Below are positions 39,039 through 47,714 of a DNA stretch of 64,000 nt, one piece after another. The notes below the pieces were generated by a model that had not been told where the DNA came from, did no database searches, and worked only from the letters and a program-made list of their open reading frames with translations. Each line of letters opens with the position of its first letter. The first letter of the stretch is position 1. The stretch is from Candidatus Sumerlaeota bacterium (GTDB lineage: Bacteria; Sumerlaeota; Sumerlaeia; Sumerlaeales; Sumerlaeaceae): positions 310,001 to 374,000 of the forward strand of contig JAAZBM010000014.1 of the NCBI GenBank assembly GCA_012513815.1. The letters are read 5' to 3'. A program made the position numbers and the translations under genes.

Positions 39039-39060
39039 GCAGGTAACTGCTGTTATCTGC
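39039..39060 (+). repeat. Inverted repeat in the gspE leader
   Basis: GCAGGTAAC (39039-39047) pairs with GTTATCTGC (39052-39060) over 9 bp (one G-U) around a TGCT loop. It ends 24 nt before the gspE start and just upstream of the GGGGAG Shine-Dalgarno. No T run follows, so it is not a terminator; it could be an operator or an RNA structure. Confidence 0.6.
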
Positions 39061-39084
39061 ATAACATTATGGGGAGTTTTATAG

Positions 39085-40821
39085 ATGACGATCACTGCTT
39101 TAGACAATCATCTCGGCCAACAATTGGTTGCCAATGGAAAACTGTCAGAAGATGATCTTGAAATGGCAAAACGCGAATCGCATAAAACAGGGGAATCGCT
39201 ACAATCCGCGCTTGTCAAACTAGGCGTAACAGACGAAGAAGATATTCTCAAAGTACTGGCATCATTGCTCAATCTTAAGTATGTCAAAATCAGCGACATG
39301 ACCATTCCGCGTGAAGTCATTGAGCGTGTCCCAGCAAAGTTAGTCACGCACTATCACATCGTCCCTATTGAAACAGACCCGTACACCCTCTACGTCGCCA
39401 CGACAGATCCAAACAATGTACACGACTTTGACGACTTGGGTCTGCTGCTTAAAACGGAAATTGAACCCATCGTCAGCTCGACCAAAGAAATCGATGACGC
39501 CATCAAGCGCTACTATGGTATTGGAGCGTCGACAATTGAAGAACTGATTGACGAACAAGGAACCGACACCACGAACATGCCCATCGGTAGTGATGTCACT
39601 GACTTGGACGAGATGGCTGAAGACGCATCAATCGTTCGATTCGTCAACCAAATCATTCAGGAGGCCATGCGCGACCGCGCGACAGATATCCATGTGGAGC
39701 CTCTAGAAAAGGAACTGCGTGTCCGCTACCGCATCGATGGTATGCTCTACGAGGCCAACATCCCTGCGTCAATCCGCCGATTCCAGAGCGCGATTATCAG
39801 CCGTATTAAAATTTGGGCAAACCTTGACATCGCCGAACGACGCCTGCCACAAGATGGTAAAATCGTCACCAAGATGGGCGAAAAGGAATTCGACCTTCGT
39901 GTCAGCACACTGCCAACCCCCTACGGCGAATCAATCGTTATTCGTATCCTCTCGCGCGACAGTGAGTTCGTCACTCTCGAAAAGCTCGGATTAGATTCGT
40001 ACAACGCCGGCATCATGCGTTCCATGATTCACAAACCTCACGGAATTCTCTTCGTCACCGGCCCCACAGGATCCGGCAAGAGTACAACGCTTTACGCTGT
40101 TCTGAACGAAATCAATCAGGTCGACCGTAAAATCCTTACCGTTGAGGACCCTATCGAATATCGTATTCAGGGCGTCACTCAGGTACAGGTCAACCCACAG
40201 ATTGATCTGACGTTCGCTCGCGTCTTGCGCACAATGTTGCGTCAGGACCCTGATGTTATCATGGTCGGTGAAACGCGTGATACCGAAACAGCCGAAGCCG
40301 CGACACGTGCGGCTCTGACAGGTCACCTTGTGTTCAGCACACTTCACACAAACGATGCAGCCGGTGCTGTGACACGTTTGATTGATATGGGCATTGAACC
40401 ATTCTTGGTCGCAAGCTCCGTTGAAGGACTCATCGCACAGCGTCTCGTTCGCTTGCTCTGCCCCGAGTGCAAAGCAAAGTTCAACCCACCGGAAGAACTT
40501 CTCAAGCACCTGAAAGCCAACGGCCTTGAAACGGATGGATTCCCATACTTCAAACCGGTCGGTTGCGAGCGTTGCAGATTTACAGGATTCAAAGGCAGAA
40601 CTGCTATTTACGAAATCATTCGTCTCGACGAAGACATCAAGCGTCTGGTCATTGATCGTCAACCCTCGACAGCAATCAAGAAACAGGCACTCAAGGCGGG
40701 ACTGAGAACAATCCGCGAGGATGGGTGGATCAAGGTAACAGAAGGAAGAACAACCGTTGACGAAGTCTTGCGTGTGACCATGGAAGACGAACTCGGAACC
40801 GCAAGAATGCAAGACGAGTAG
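39085..40821 (+). CDS. gspE: Type II secretion/type IV pilus assembly ATPase (GspE/PilB)
   Basis: This cytoplasmic hexameric ATPase powers pseudopilus assembly. The 578-aa protein has an N-terminal MshEN-type domain (about 1-145) and a RecA-like core with Walker A GPTGSGKS at 326-333. Walker B (DVIMVGETRD) follows, then the zinc tetracysteine motif (CPEC...CERC). All catalytic parts are present. A GGGGAG Shine-Dalgarno lies 8 nt upstream. It heads a six-gene run in which the later genes touch or overlap; gspF follows after 25 nt. GspE and PilB are hard to separate by sequence; with GspI/J/K-type partners GspE is the better name. Confidence 0.95.
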   Translation: MTITALDNHLGQQLVANGKLSEDDLEMAKRESHKTGESLQSALVKLGVTDEEDILKVLASLLNLKYVKISDMTIPREVIERVPAKLVTHYHIVPIETDPYTLYVATTDPNNVHDFDDLGLLLKTEIEPIVSSTKEIDDAIKRYYGIGASTIEELIDEQGTDTTNMPIGSDVTDLDEMAEDASIVRFVNQIIQEAMRDRATDIHVEPLEKELRVRYRIDGMLYEANIPASIRRFQSAIISRIKIWANLDIAERRLPQDGKIVTKMGEKEFDLRVSTLPTPYGESIVIRILSRDSEFVTLEKLGLDSYNAGIMRSMIHKPHGILFVTGPTGSGKSTTLYAVLNEINQVDRKILTVEDPIEYRIQGVTQVQVNPQIDLTFARVLRTMLRQDPDVIMVGETRDTETAEAATRAALTGHLVFSTLHTNDAAGAVTRLIDMGIEPFLVASSVEGLIAQRLVRLLCPECKAKFNPPEELLKHLKANGLETDGFPYFKPVGCERCRFTGFKGRTAIYEIIRLDEDIKRLVIDRQPSTAIKKQALKAGLRTIREDGWIKVTEGRTTVDEVLRVTMEDELGTARMQDE

Positions 40822-40846
40822 GATGAGATTCTGAGAAAAACCAAGT

Positions 40847-42076
40847 ATGGCTATTTTTTACTATAAAGCAAAATCATCCAACGGTGCCCTCGAAACAGGT
40901 CAAATCGACGGCGAAACGATTCAACAGGCAACCGCTAAAATACAGGCAAAGGGGCTTTTCCCTCTGCTTGTTCAGACAGAGGACGACTTCAAAAACGCGT
41001 CGGGCGGACTTGCCTCAACGACAATCAAAGTCCGTAAGCGCATTCGCATCGACGATATCGCGACGTTCAACCGTCAGCTTGCCGACCTGATAGGATCTGG
41101 CATTCCTCTTGTCAAAGCATTGAATGTTCTGCAAACACAAACAGCCAACCCAAGTCTGACAGCGATTATCGCGCAAGTCTCGTCCGATGTTTCCGGGGGT
41201 GATTCACTTGCGGATGCAATGGCGAAACACCCAACGGTTTTCTCAAAACTTTTTGTCGCCATGGTGCGTTCCGGTGAGGCTGGTGGTATGTTGGACAAAG
41301 TTCTGGAACGCCTCGCGGACTTCACAGAGCGTGACGCGGAAACACGCGCAAAGCTCAAGGCCGCCCTCGCTTACCCTGTGTTCTTGGTCGTCGCCGGTTC
41401 GGGCGCCATCCTCATTCTGATGACATGGGTGATGCCGAAAATTCTGGATGTATACAAGCAGACAGAGCAGGCGCTCCCCGGTCCAACACAAGCACTCTTA
41501 TCCATCAACGAATTCATTACGTCTTGGTGGTGGGCACTCATCATCCTTTTCGGAATCATCATCGGTGTCATTATAAATGCTCTCAAAAGGCCCGAAGGAA
41601 AAACGTTCATCGACAAGATTGTTATCAAGACACCGTTGTTTGGGTCGATTGTCACCAAGCAAGAAATCGCGAACTTTGCCAGAACTCTTGGTTCCTTGCT
41701 GCATAACGGTGTGAACATCATTGCGGCACTCGAAATCGTCCACGGCGTGCTCACCAACAAGGTCATCGCCGACGAAGTCAAACGCATCCCCGATTCCATC
41801 AAGCAGGGCGAAGGCGTTTCTGCCACGCTCAGCAAGGGACACATTTTCCCGCCTGTTGTCGTCAACATGATTGCAATCGGAGAAGAAACCGGACGACTGG
41901 ACGAAGTGCTGGTCAAGATTGCGGCATCCAACGAGATGGAAGTCAACAGACAAATGAAAACGCTGACAAGCCTCATGGAACCGTTGATTCTCGTCATCAT
42001 GGGTGGCATCGTCGGTTTCATCGTCATCGCCATGCTCATGCCTATCGTCGGGATGGATCCAACCTCGGGTGAATAG
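40847..42076 (+). CDS. gspF: Inner-membrane platform protein GspF/PilC
   Basis: The polytopic platform contacts GspE and moves pseudopilin subunits. At 409 aa it has the usual length. Two repeated T2SSF domains (about 70-195 and 275-400) each contain helices and the family pattern (FNRQLADLIGSGIPLVKAL in the first, FARTLGSLLHNGVNIIAAL in the second). Three membrane helices are visible, near 175, 225 and 380. The stop is followed one nt later by the ATG of the next gene. Confidence 0.95.
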   Translation: MAIFYYKAKSSNGALETGQIDGETIQQATAKIQAKGLFPLLVQTEDDFKNASGGLASTTIKVRKRIRIDDIATFNRQLADLIGSGIPLVKALNVLQTQTANPSLTAIIAQVSSDVSGGDSLADAMAKHPTVFSKLFVAMVRSGEAGGMLDKVLERLADFTERDAETRAKLKAALAYPVFLVVAGSGAILILMTWVMPKILDVYKQTEQALPGPTQALLSINEFITSWWWALIILFGIIIGVIINALKRPEGKTFIDKIVIKTPLFGSIVTKQEIANFARTLGSLLHNGVNIIAALEIVHGVLTNKVIADEVKRIPDSIKQGEGVSATLSKGHIFPPVVVNMIAIGEETGRLDEVLVKIAASNEMEVNRQMKTLTSLMEPLILVIMGGIVGFIVIAMLMPIVGMDPTSGE

Positions 42077-42077
42077 C

Positions 42078-42674
42078 ATGCCGAGAATCACACAATACAT
42101 CAGAGTACGCGCCAACAGGGCATTTACTCTCATCGAGATTCTCATCGTTGTCGTCATCATATCCATCATGATTGCGATTTCCTACCCGTCTGTCAGCAAA
42201 CTGTACGAGGCAACAAAACGCAATTCCGTCGCGATGGAATTCATTGGTTTGTGCCGTTATGCGCGAACTCAAGCGATTGTCAAGCAGCACGATATCAATG
42301 TTTTTGTCGACCTAAAGAAGCACGAGTATTGGTGCGACTTGCGTGAAGACCTAGACCCAAAACAAGATCCGTCAAAGAAGTCAATCATTCGCGGAAGTTC
42401 AAAGTACTCGAACAAACGCAAGGGCAATAACATGGAGCAACGCCACACCCTCGACAAAGGGGTTAGCATTGCCGAAGTTAGCTCGGCCAAGAGTCAGGTC
42501 ATTGACAAATCAATCGTCTCGATAGATTTCTATGCGGATGGCTCTGCGACTGCGGCTGTCGTTGTTTTCCAGACGGACAAAAACGGTGTCACGAATCAAA
42601 TCGCCGTCGAGATTTTGCGACCATCCGGTGTCGCCCAGATTGTGACTAAACCAAAGGAGGAGGAGAATGAATAG
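42078..42674 (+). CDS. GspH/FimT-like pseudopilin
   Basis: A prepilin signal ends at Ala15: the mature N-terminus would be FTLIEILIVVVII, with the Glu at +5. The residue at -1 is Ala instead of the usual Gly. After the hydrophobic helix comes LCRYARTQAIVKQ, which matches the GspH/FimT family. The globular domain follows. I set the start at ATG 42078, one nt after the gspF stop, because the longer frame runs inside gspF. The protein is 198 aa. It may serve as the main pseudopilin, since no GspG-type gene is seen in this cluster. Confidence 0.85.
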   Translation: MPRITQYIRVRANRAFTLIEILIVVVIISIMIAISYPSVSKLYEATKRNSVAMEFIGLCRYARTQAIVKQHDINVFVDLKKHEYWCDLREDLDPKQDPSKKSIIRGSSKYSNKRKGNNMEQRHTLDKGVSIAEVSSAKSQVIDKSIVSIDFYADGSATAAVVVFQTDKNGVTNQIAVEILRPSGVAQIVTKPKEEENE

Positions 42675-43179
42675 ACACGCGGCTCTCAAATCACGAAACA
42701 GCTTCGCGCTCCTCGAAGTTTTGGTTTCGGTTATGATTCTCTCCATCGCTTTGTCGACACTCATGCGGTCGTTCACAATATCCATGAATGTCGTCAAACG
42801 CAACGACATCATCACTCAAGGCTGCATACTGGGTGAGGCATTATTGCAAGACTTGGAAATGAATTCTCCCAAGAGTAAGAATTCGTCGGGAACTTTTGAG
42901 GATGACGGCTTCCCGCTCTATTCGTATGAAATCGCCTACGATGAAGAAGTCCCCCGCTACGGCAATCTGCCCAAAGGTGTACGACTGGAAGATCCTGTTC
43001 CAATCAGAAAAGTCAATGTCAAGATATACTATACCGCTCAGAACAGCAAAAAGACGGAGACCGTGACCTCTCTCGATTTGATTCTGCCGCCAATCGAAAG
43101 ATGGCAATACGAGTCAAGATTCCTGAACGGACTTTTCATGGAAGACAGCATTCGCTCAAGCGGAAGACGGAGACGATAA
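42667..43179 (+). CDS. GspI-like minor pseudopilin
   Basis: The 170-aa protein begins with a type III-style signal: SFALLEVLVSVMILSIALS, with Ser12 at -1 and Glu17 at +5, and a hydrophobic helix. The start ATG overlaps the previous stop by 8 nt. The globular domain carries a Ser/Asn stretch and KVNVKIYYTAQ near the C-terminus. Position between GspH- and GspJ-like genes and size support GspI. The Gly at -1 is again absent. Confidence 0.8.
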   Translation: MNRHAALKSRNSFALLEVLVSVMILSIALSTLMRSFTISMNVVKRNDIITQGCILGEALLQDLEMNSPKSKNSSGTFEDDGFPLYSYEIAYDEEVPRYGNLPKGVRLEDPVPIRKVNVKIYYTAQNSKKTETVTSLDLILPPIERWQYESRFLNGLFMEDSIRSSGRRRR

Positions 43180-43180
43180 A

Positions 43181-44389
43181 ATGAATCTGCTCCATAAGTC
43201 TAAACATAGCGCTTTTACGCTGATTGAAGTTCTGCTCGCCGTGACGATTGCATCAATCGTCATGACCTCGGTCATGGCCACCTTCCACACTGCAATCAAG
43301 GCGTACCGCATGGGAATGGGACACAGCGAATCCGAACAGCGAGCGCGATACATCATGAACAAAATCGCCAGCGACTTGCGCAATTTGTTTTACCTCGACC
43401 CGAACTCCTACAACAAGTACAGACGGCAGATTGAGTCGCAAATTGAATCGCAGTTACAAACCGCACTCGAATCCGGCATGACGGAGAAGGAGTTCTACGA
43501 AACGCAGGATTTGCCGGAGCTTGGCCCCGAAGTCGATTTGAGTTTTTACGCGAACGACAGCGGCGAAGCGGATACCTTGAGCTTCATCGTCAATCAACAC
43601 AATGTTCAGACCGATGATAAAATGCCGTGGAGTTTGGCAAGAGTCAAATACTTCCTCGAAGATGGCAAACTCAAACGCAGTATTGGCAATTGTTTTGCGA
43701 TACCGACTGACGAACTCGGCAACGAAATCGTTTCGGAGAATGATGCGGAAGCTGATGTGCTGACCGAGAATGTCAAGGAGTTTGAACTCGAATTCGGGTA
43801 CTGGTACGACGGAGACTGGATGGTTGCCAATTCGTGGGATTCCAATCTGCAAGTCTATCGCAACCCGTCCACGGAAGAAGAATCTGACTCGTATATCACG
43901 GATGCCTATGGCAACAAAGTCACGGAGAAAACAACGGCCGAACAAGTGTTGGGAAAGAACTCCGATGACGCGACATCGATGCAGAATCTGCCTGACGGCG
44001 TGCCCGCATGGATTAAATATACGTTGACCTTTACCGACCCGAAGATTCCCGAGAGAACACGAAAGTATATGCAGATTGTTCAGTTGTATCAATCGCAGGA
44101 AACGTTCATTCCTGAAATTGAAGACACGACAAACGCCGCAGGCTCATCCATCGCGCCAATAGGCACACTGTCCTCATCATCGAACTCCGGCTCTTCCTCC
44201 TCGGGCGGCAATATGTCCAACAGAAATAGTGGCAGACGCAGAGGCTCATCCGGATCAAACGCTTCCTCCGGTGGTGGGGGACGCAGAGGCCCCGGTGGCA
44301 ATCAAGGCAATCGTCCTTCTGGTGGAAATCAAGGTGGCGGACGTGGCCCCGGCAGTGGCGGCGGACAGCCACCACAAGGGAGACGATAG
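43181..44389 (+). CDS. GspJ-like pseudopilin with an Arg/Gly/Ser-rich C-terminal tail
   Basis: The N-terminus (SAFTLIEVLLAVTIASIVM) is a pseudopilin signal with Ala11 at -1 and Glu16 at +5. A GspJ-type domain of about 300 residues follows (SEQRARYIMNKIASDLR, YYFLEDG-like strands). From about residue 322 the last 80 residues are low-complexity: Ser-rich first, then Gly/Arg/Asn/Pro with RGG-like and GGNQG units. A GspJ normally ends after its globular domain, so this tail is unusual. The start is one nt after the gspI-like stop. The tail is not caused by a frame error: the downstream gene starts cleanly one nt later. Confidence 0.82.
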   Translation: MNLLHKSKHSAFTLIEVLLAVTIASIVMTSVMATFHTAIKAYRMGMGHSESEQRARYIMNKIASDLRNLFYLDPNSYNKYRRQIESQIESQLQTALESGMTEKEFYETQDLPELGPEVDLSFYANDSGEADTLSFIVNQHNVQTDDKMPWSLARVKYFLEDGKLKRSIGNCFAIPTDELGNEIVSENDAEADVLTENVKEFELEFGYWYDGDWMVANSWDSNLQVYRNPSTEEESDSYITDAYGNKVTEKTTAEQVLGKNSDDATSMQNLPDGVPAWIKYTLTFTDPKIPERTRKYMQIVQLYQSQETFIPEIEDTTNAAGSSIAPIGTLSSSSNSGSSSSGGNMSNRNSGRRRGSSGSNASSGGGGRRGPGGNQGNRPSGGNQGGGRGPGSGGGQPPQGRR

Positions 44390-44390
44390 C

Positions 44391-45761
44391 ATGAACTATC
44401 CCTTCTTCAAACATACACAGCCTTGCAAAAACAGCAATCATAACAAAACAGGTATGGTAATGGTTTTTGTTTTGTGGATTGTTGTTCTACTTGGCGCGCT
44501 CGCGAGCACTCTCGCATGGGATGTGTTGGTCAACTCAAAACTCGCGTTGGCACAACGTGAACAACAAATCGCCTACAATTTGGCTCGCAGTGGAATTGCC
44601 CTCGCAATGACTCACCTCGCCAATGACCTTCTTGTCGAAGACCAAGAGAATCGTGGGAATCCCTATGACGCGTATAGTGATGTCTGGGCGCAACCGCCCG
44701 AAGAGAAAGACCTTGACAAAGGTGGCGTCAAAATGGGCAAGGGCATCATGAGTTATGAGATTACCGACGAAGAAAGCAAAATCAATATCAACAAAGCTAG
44801 CGCGCAACTCCTGCGAGCAATGCTTGAATTCTACGGATTGGACGAAACGGAAAGCGATGATTTAGCCAATGCCATTTGCGACTGGCGCGACTCGGACAAT
44901 AACGTGTTGGGCGATGACGAATCAACAGGACTGACCGAGAACGAATATTACAGCTCGCTCTATGGACAGAAAATCAACAAGGATTTGGCAGACGAGGATT
45001 TGCTTTACCGGTGCCCCAATGAACCGTTCTTCACAATCGAGGAATTGATTGACGTCCAAGGGATGAGCGATGAGTTGTTCTGGGGGCCTGATGCCATAAC
45101 AAAAGAGAGCGTCGAAATCGCAAAACGTTCACGCATCGCGAAAGGCAGATCCGTAGCATCACTCGGCCCCAAACGCCGTAGTCTGCGACGTGACAGCAGC
45201 CAACCAATGTGCGACATCATCACAGTGCAAGGCGAAGGCAACCTCAACATCAACACCGCAAGCGAAGAAGTTCTGACCATCGTGCTCTATGCGGCAAACA
45301 ACCTCACGGACATGAACAGTGCGAAATCTCTGGCAAGAACAATCGTCAATTATCGCGGTGACAACAAAAGCAAACGGAAGAATCTGAGACCTGATGACGC
45401 ATTCAAGAGTGCCGAAGATTTGTCCAAAATCAGCGGACTGGATAACGAGGATTTGGCGATTGTCAGCAACCTCAGTTCACTGGGAATTTCAATCGGTTTC
45501 AAGTCGAACATTTTCGCAATCACGGGAACAGGGCGTGTCGTCAAAGACAAGCGGCAATATCAAACTGAGAAATCAATCACCGCTATCGTCAAGAAAAATC
45601 TCGACGCCTACAATCCTGACGACGCACGACTGGCAAATCTCAACTTGACAACAGCGCGCAGCTCAAGGCGCAAGTCTGTCTCGGTAGGATCGAAGTCCAA
45701 GGCCGATGAAGATAACCTGATTCGCATTCCCGCAATCCGTGTGTTGCAGTGGATTGAATAA
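44391..45761 (+). CDS. gspK: GspK-like minor pseudopilin/HhH protein
   Basis: GspK caps the pseudopilus tip. A hydrophobic N-terminus follows Gly21 (TGMVMVFVLWIVVLLGALA) and lacks the +5 Glu, as is normal for GspK. Two helix-hairpin-helix-like SAM segments appear: ININKASAQLLRAML and LNINTASEEVLTIVL. The start at ATG 44391 (456 aa) is one nt after the previous stop; the longer frame runs into the previous gene. The middle has many Asp and Glu. It ends the operon. GspC, D, G, L and M were not seen. Confidence 0.85.
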   Translation: MNYPFFKHTQPCKNSNHNKTGMVMVFVLWIVVLLGALASTLAWDVLVNSKLALAQREQQIAYNLARSGIALAMTHLANDLLVEDQENRGNPYDAYSDVWAQPPEEKDLDKGGVKMGKGIMSYEITDEESKININKASAQLLRAMLEFYGLDETESDDLANAICDWRDSDNNVLGDDESTGLTENEYYSSLYGQKINKDLADEDLLYRCPNEPFFTIEELIDVQGMSDELFWGPDAITKESVEIAKRSRIAKGRSVASLGPKRRSLRRDSSQPMCDIITVQGEGNLNINTASEEVLTIVLYAANNLTDMNSAKSLARTIVNYRGDNKSKRKNLRPDDAFKSAEDLSKISGLDNEDLAIVSNLSSLGISIGFKSNIFAITGTGRVVKDKRQYQTEKSITAIVKKNLDAYNPDDARLANLNLTTARSSRRKSVSVGSKSKADEDNLIRIPAIRVLQWIE

Positions 45762-45791
45762 AAAAACGACAGCTCACAAAGTGAACCGTCG
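45761..45791 (-). terminator. Terminator of the secreted-protein pair (minus strand)
   Basis: A partly mismatched hairpin (CGAC...GTCG, 45767-45791, loop near ACAAAG) is followed on the minus strand by TTTTTT and ATTC. It lies 29 nt past the stop of the gene at 45821 and overlaps the last base of gspK. It is a weaker stem than the others here. Confidence 0.5.
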
Positions 45792-45820
45792 AAAAAACTG
45801 TTGTTATCGTGTCCTGTCCC

Positions 45821-46378
45821 TTATTTGACACCGCGCATATTGCAAAACTCCGGTTGGAATGGTTTGCCCTCGATAAACAACCCGGCATTATGAACAGTAA
45901 TCGGCTGCGTCAGCTTCTTGGGTTCAACAACTCGTTTCCCCTCGGGATAACCATACTTCAAGTTCTTGGTGATTTCCAAGTTTCCTACGAAATAGTCAAG
46001 AGCATGCGAGTGTTCTTCGTTCTCTGTCATCGTGCTGAGGTATGGCCCCATCGAATCATAATCCAGAGAAGGAGCAGCAACCGGTGCAAGCGATGAACCA
46101 AGCGAAATGCGGTGATACCCGAAGAACGAGCCGGGAATGCGCATGAACAAGTTGGTATCGTTCAACCTATTGGCAAACAGGTCAGGAATATCCACGGTAG
46201 GTTTGCGTGCATTGACATAGCGCCCGGTCACTTGTGGGGTGTAACCGACTTCATAACCGTTGCGCATAACCGGCACTTGATATTCCGCGAGACGATGCAC
46301 ATCACCCGGAGCCGAAATAGCAACCGATGTACAGGTTGTGGCAAAAGCCAGAAGCATAAGTTTCATTGTTGTGTTCAT
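45821..46378 (-). CDS. Secreted protein, unassigned, paired with a golvesin-like protein
   Basis: The start ATG at 46378 has AAGGAA 7 nt upstream and begins a signal peptide (KLMLLAFATTCTSVAIS, cleavage near SAPG). A longer frame upstream overlaps the previous gene and is not credible. The mature protein is about 160 residues, rich in Pro, Tyr and aromatic residues with one Cys near the end (PEFCNMRG). No known domain is visible. It follows the golvesin-like gene by 10 nt, so the two are cotranscribed. Confidence 0.68.
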   Translation of the reverse strand: MNTTMKLMLLAFATTCTSVAISAPGDVHRLAEYQVPVMRNGYEVGYTPQVTGRYVNARKPTVDIPDLFANRLNDTNLFMRIPGSFFGYHRISLGSSLAPVAAPSLDYDSMGPYLSTMTENEEHSHALDYFVGNLEITKNLKYGYPEGKRVVEPKKLTQPITVHNAGLFIEGKPFQPEFCNMRGVK

Positions 46379-46388
46379 CAAAAATTCC

Positions 46389-47462
46389 TTATATGTTGTC
46401 TTGGACTTTGACAAGTCGGATGGCGTCAATCGAAATGGTTTCGGTTTCAGAAGCAGGCAGACCCTTGGAGGTAACTGTTGCGATTTTCTTGCGGTCACCT
46501 TTCGTCAGATACACGCGACCAAGACTGTTCCACTGCTTACGCTGAGCCATGTTTGTCTGATCAATAACCTTGCTGATATCCATCGAATCCATGTGTAAAA
46601 TGACGGGAACATTCTGTGAGCGATAAGGCGCCGGGCTGGGAATCCACCACATCTGTACCTCATACATACCACTCTCAGGAATCGTAACGTAATACGTTGC
46701 CGCGACATTATCTTCGCCTGTCACTTTGGCAATCTTTGCTTCACCTTTGTAAGCGCCCGGCACATCTAAGCTCGTATTCCAAGAAGTCGCGGAAGGCTGC
46801 AATTCCACATCGCCTTCCAAATCATCAACGATAATTTCATCGCCAACGGTAATGCCATCGCCCTTGTTCTTGCTGCTTGCGACAGTCTCCTCCAACGCTT
46901 CCTTCATCTTCTTGTAAGAAGGGTCATCAACAGGCATCAACTTCGACCCGGCATCTTTTGTTGCTTCGGATTCAGCGGGAGAATACGGCTGTTGCAAAAC
47001 ATCGGTTTCACTTGAATCGGTGGGATCATACTTGCCGACGACTTCCAATTCGGAATCCGCGTTCACCGGCCAATACATATGTCCATAAGGAAGTGTCAGA
47101 TATAAACCACGACGAGCGCCTTGGTCAAAAACTTTACCCATCGACAATACGGGAGGATTCTTGCTCTCGGGTTCTCTATAACCTGTCGTCGTAAACGGCT
47201 TGGCATAGCGCGGACCACTCAGGGTAATGTCACCATAAGGAGCCGCATTCGGTACACCTTCGCACCAATTTTTCACACCGGCACTGACTGCAGGCTGCGG
47301 GAAAAGTGGGACGCAATAGGCACTGTTTGCTGCAGCTGCGGCCGAACCAACAAATCCACAATCAGTATCGCAAGGCACACGAACGGGAAGGTTTCCGCCG
47401 GCATAAACTGCCATGGGCATGTACGTGATAAGTCCAATTACTACTTGGGACAATAACTTCAT
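46389..47462 (-). CDS. Secreted protein with C-terminal golvesin-like domain
   Basis: A signal peptide spans residues 1-21 (VIGLITYMPMAVYAGG). The following region has four Cys (CDTDC..., YCVP, WCEG) and a Gly/Pro-rich pattern. Residues about 215-355 form a beta-sandwich with the pattern of the golvesin C-terminal (Xly CBM-like) domain: AATYYVTIPESGMYEVQMWW, VILHMDSMDISKVIDQT, WNSLGRVYL, ISIDAIRLVKV. That domain is often found on surface and sugar-binding proteins. The ligand is unknown. A downstream gene 10 nt away completes the unit. Confidence 0.75.
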   Translation of the reverse strand: MKLLSQVVIGLITYMPMAVYAGGNLPVRVPCDTDCGFVGSAAAAANSAYCVPLFPQPAVSAGVKNWCEGVPNAAPYGDITLSGPRYAKPFTTTGYREPESKNPPVLSMGKVFDQGARRGLYLTLPYGHMYWPVNADSELEVVGKYDPTDSSETDVLQQPYSPAESEATKDAGSKLMPVDDPSYKKMKEALEETVASSKNKGDGITVGDEIIVDDLEGDVELQPSATSWNTSLDVPGAYKGEAKIAKVTGEDNVAATYYVTIPESGMYEVQMWWIPSPAPYRSQNVPVILHMDSMDISKVIDQTNMAQRKQWNSLGRVYLTKGDRKKIATVTSKGLPASETETISIDAIRLVKVQDNI

Positions 47463-47637
47463 TTTCTTCTGACTCCTACAAATAAGGGCACGATGTTCCT
47501 ATGCGTAAACTACAACAAAACACCAAAGCATAATCTAATTTCTATACAATAGGTGTACCTAAATATTATAACATACCAAGTATGCCATGCAGGTAAATAA
47601 ATGTCAAGAAAAAAAGATATGCGCGCTACTTTTGTTG

Positions 47638-47666
47638 TGCATTTTTTCCAACATTATCGCTATAAT
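47638..47666 (+). promoter_or_regulatory. Putative promoter for the DUF4410-like gene
   Basis: A perfect TATAAT lies at 47661-47666. A poor TGCATT is 17 nt upstream and TTGTGC is 20 nt upstream, so the -35 is uncertain. It is about 48 nt before the chosen start at 47715. Confidence 0.35.
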
Positions 47667-47714
47667 ATGTTAGTTAATTATCCCAGCTGTTTTGGGGAAA
47701 TATGGTTCTCTTTT

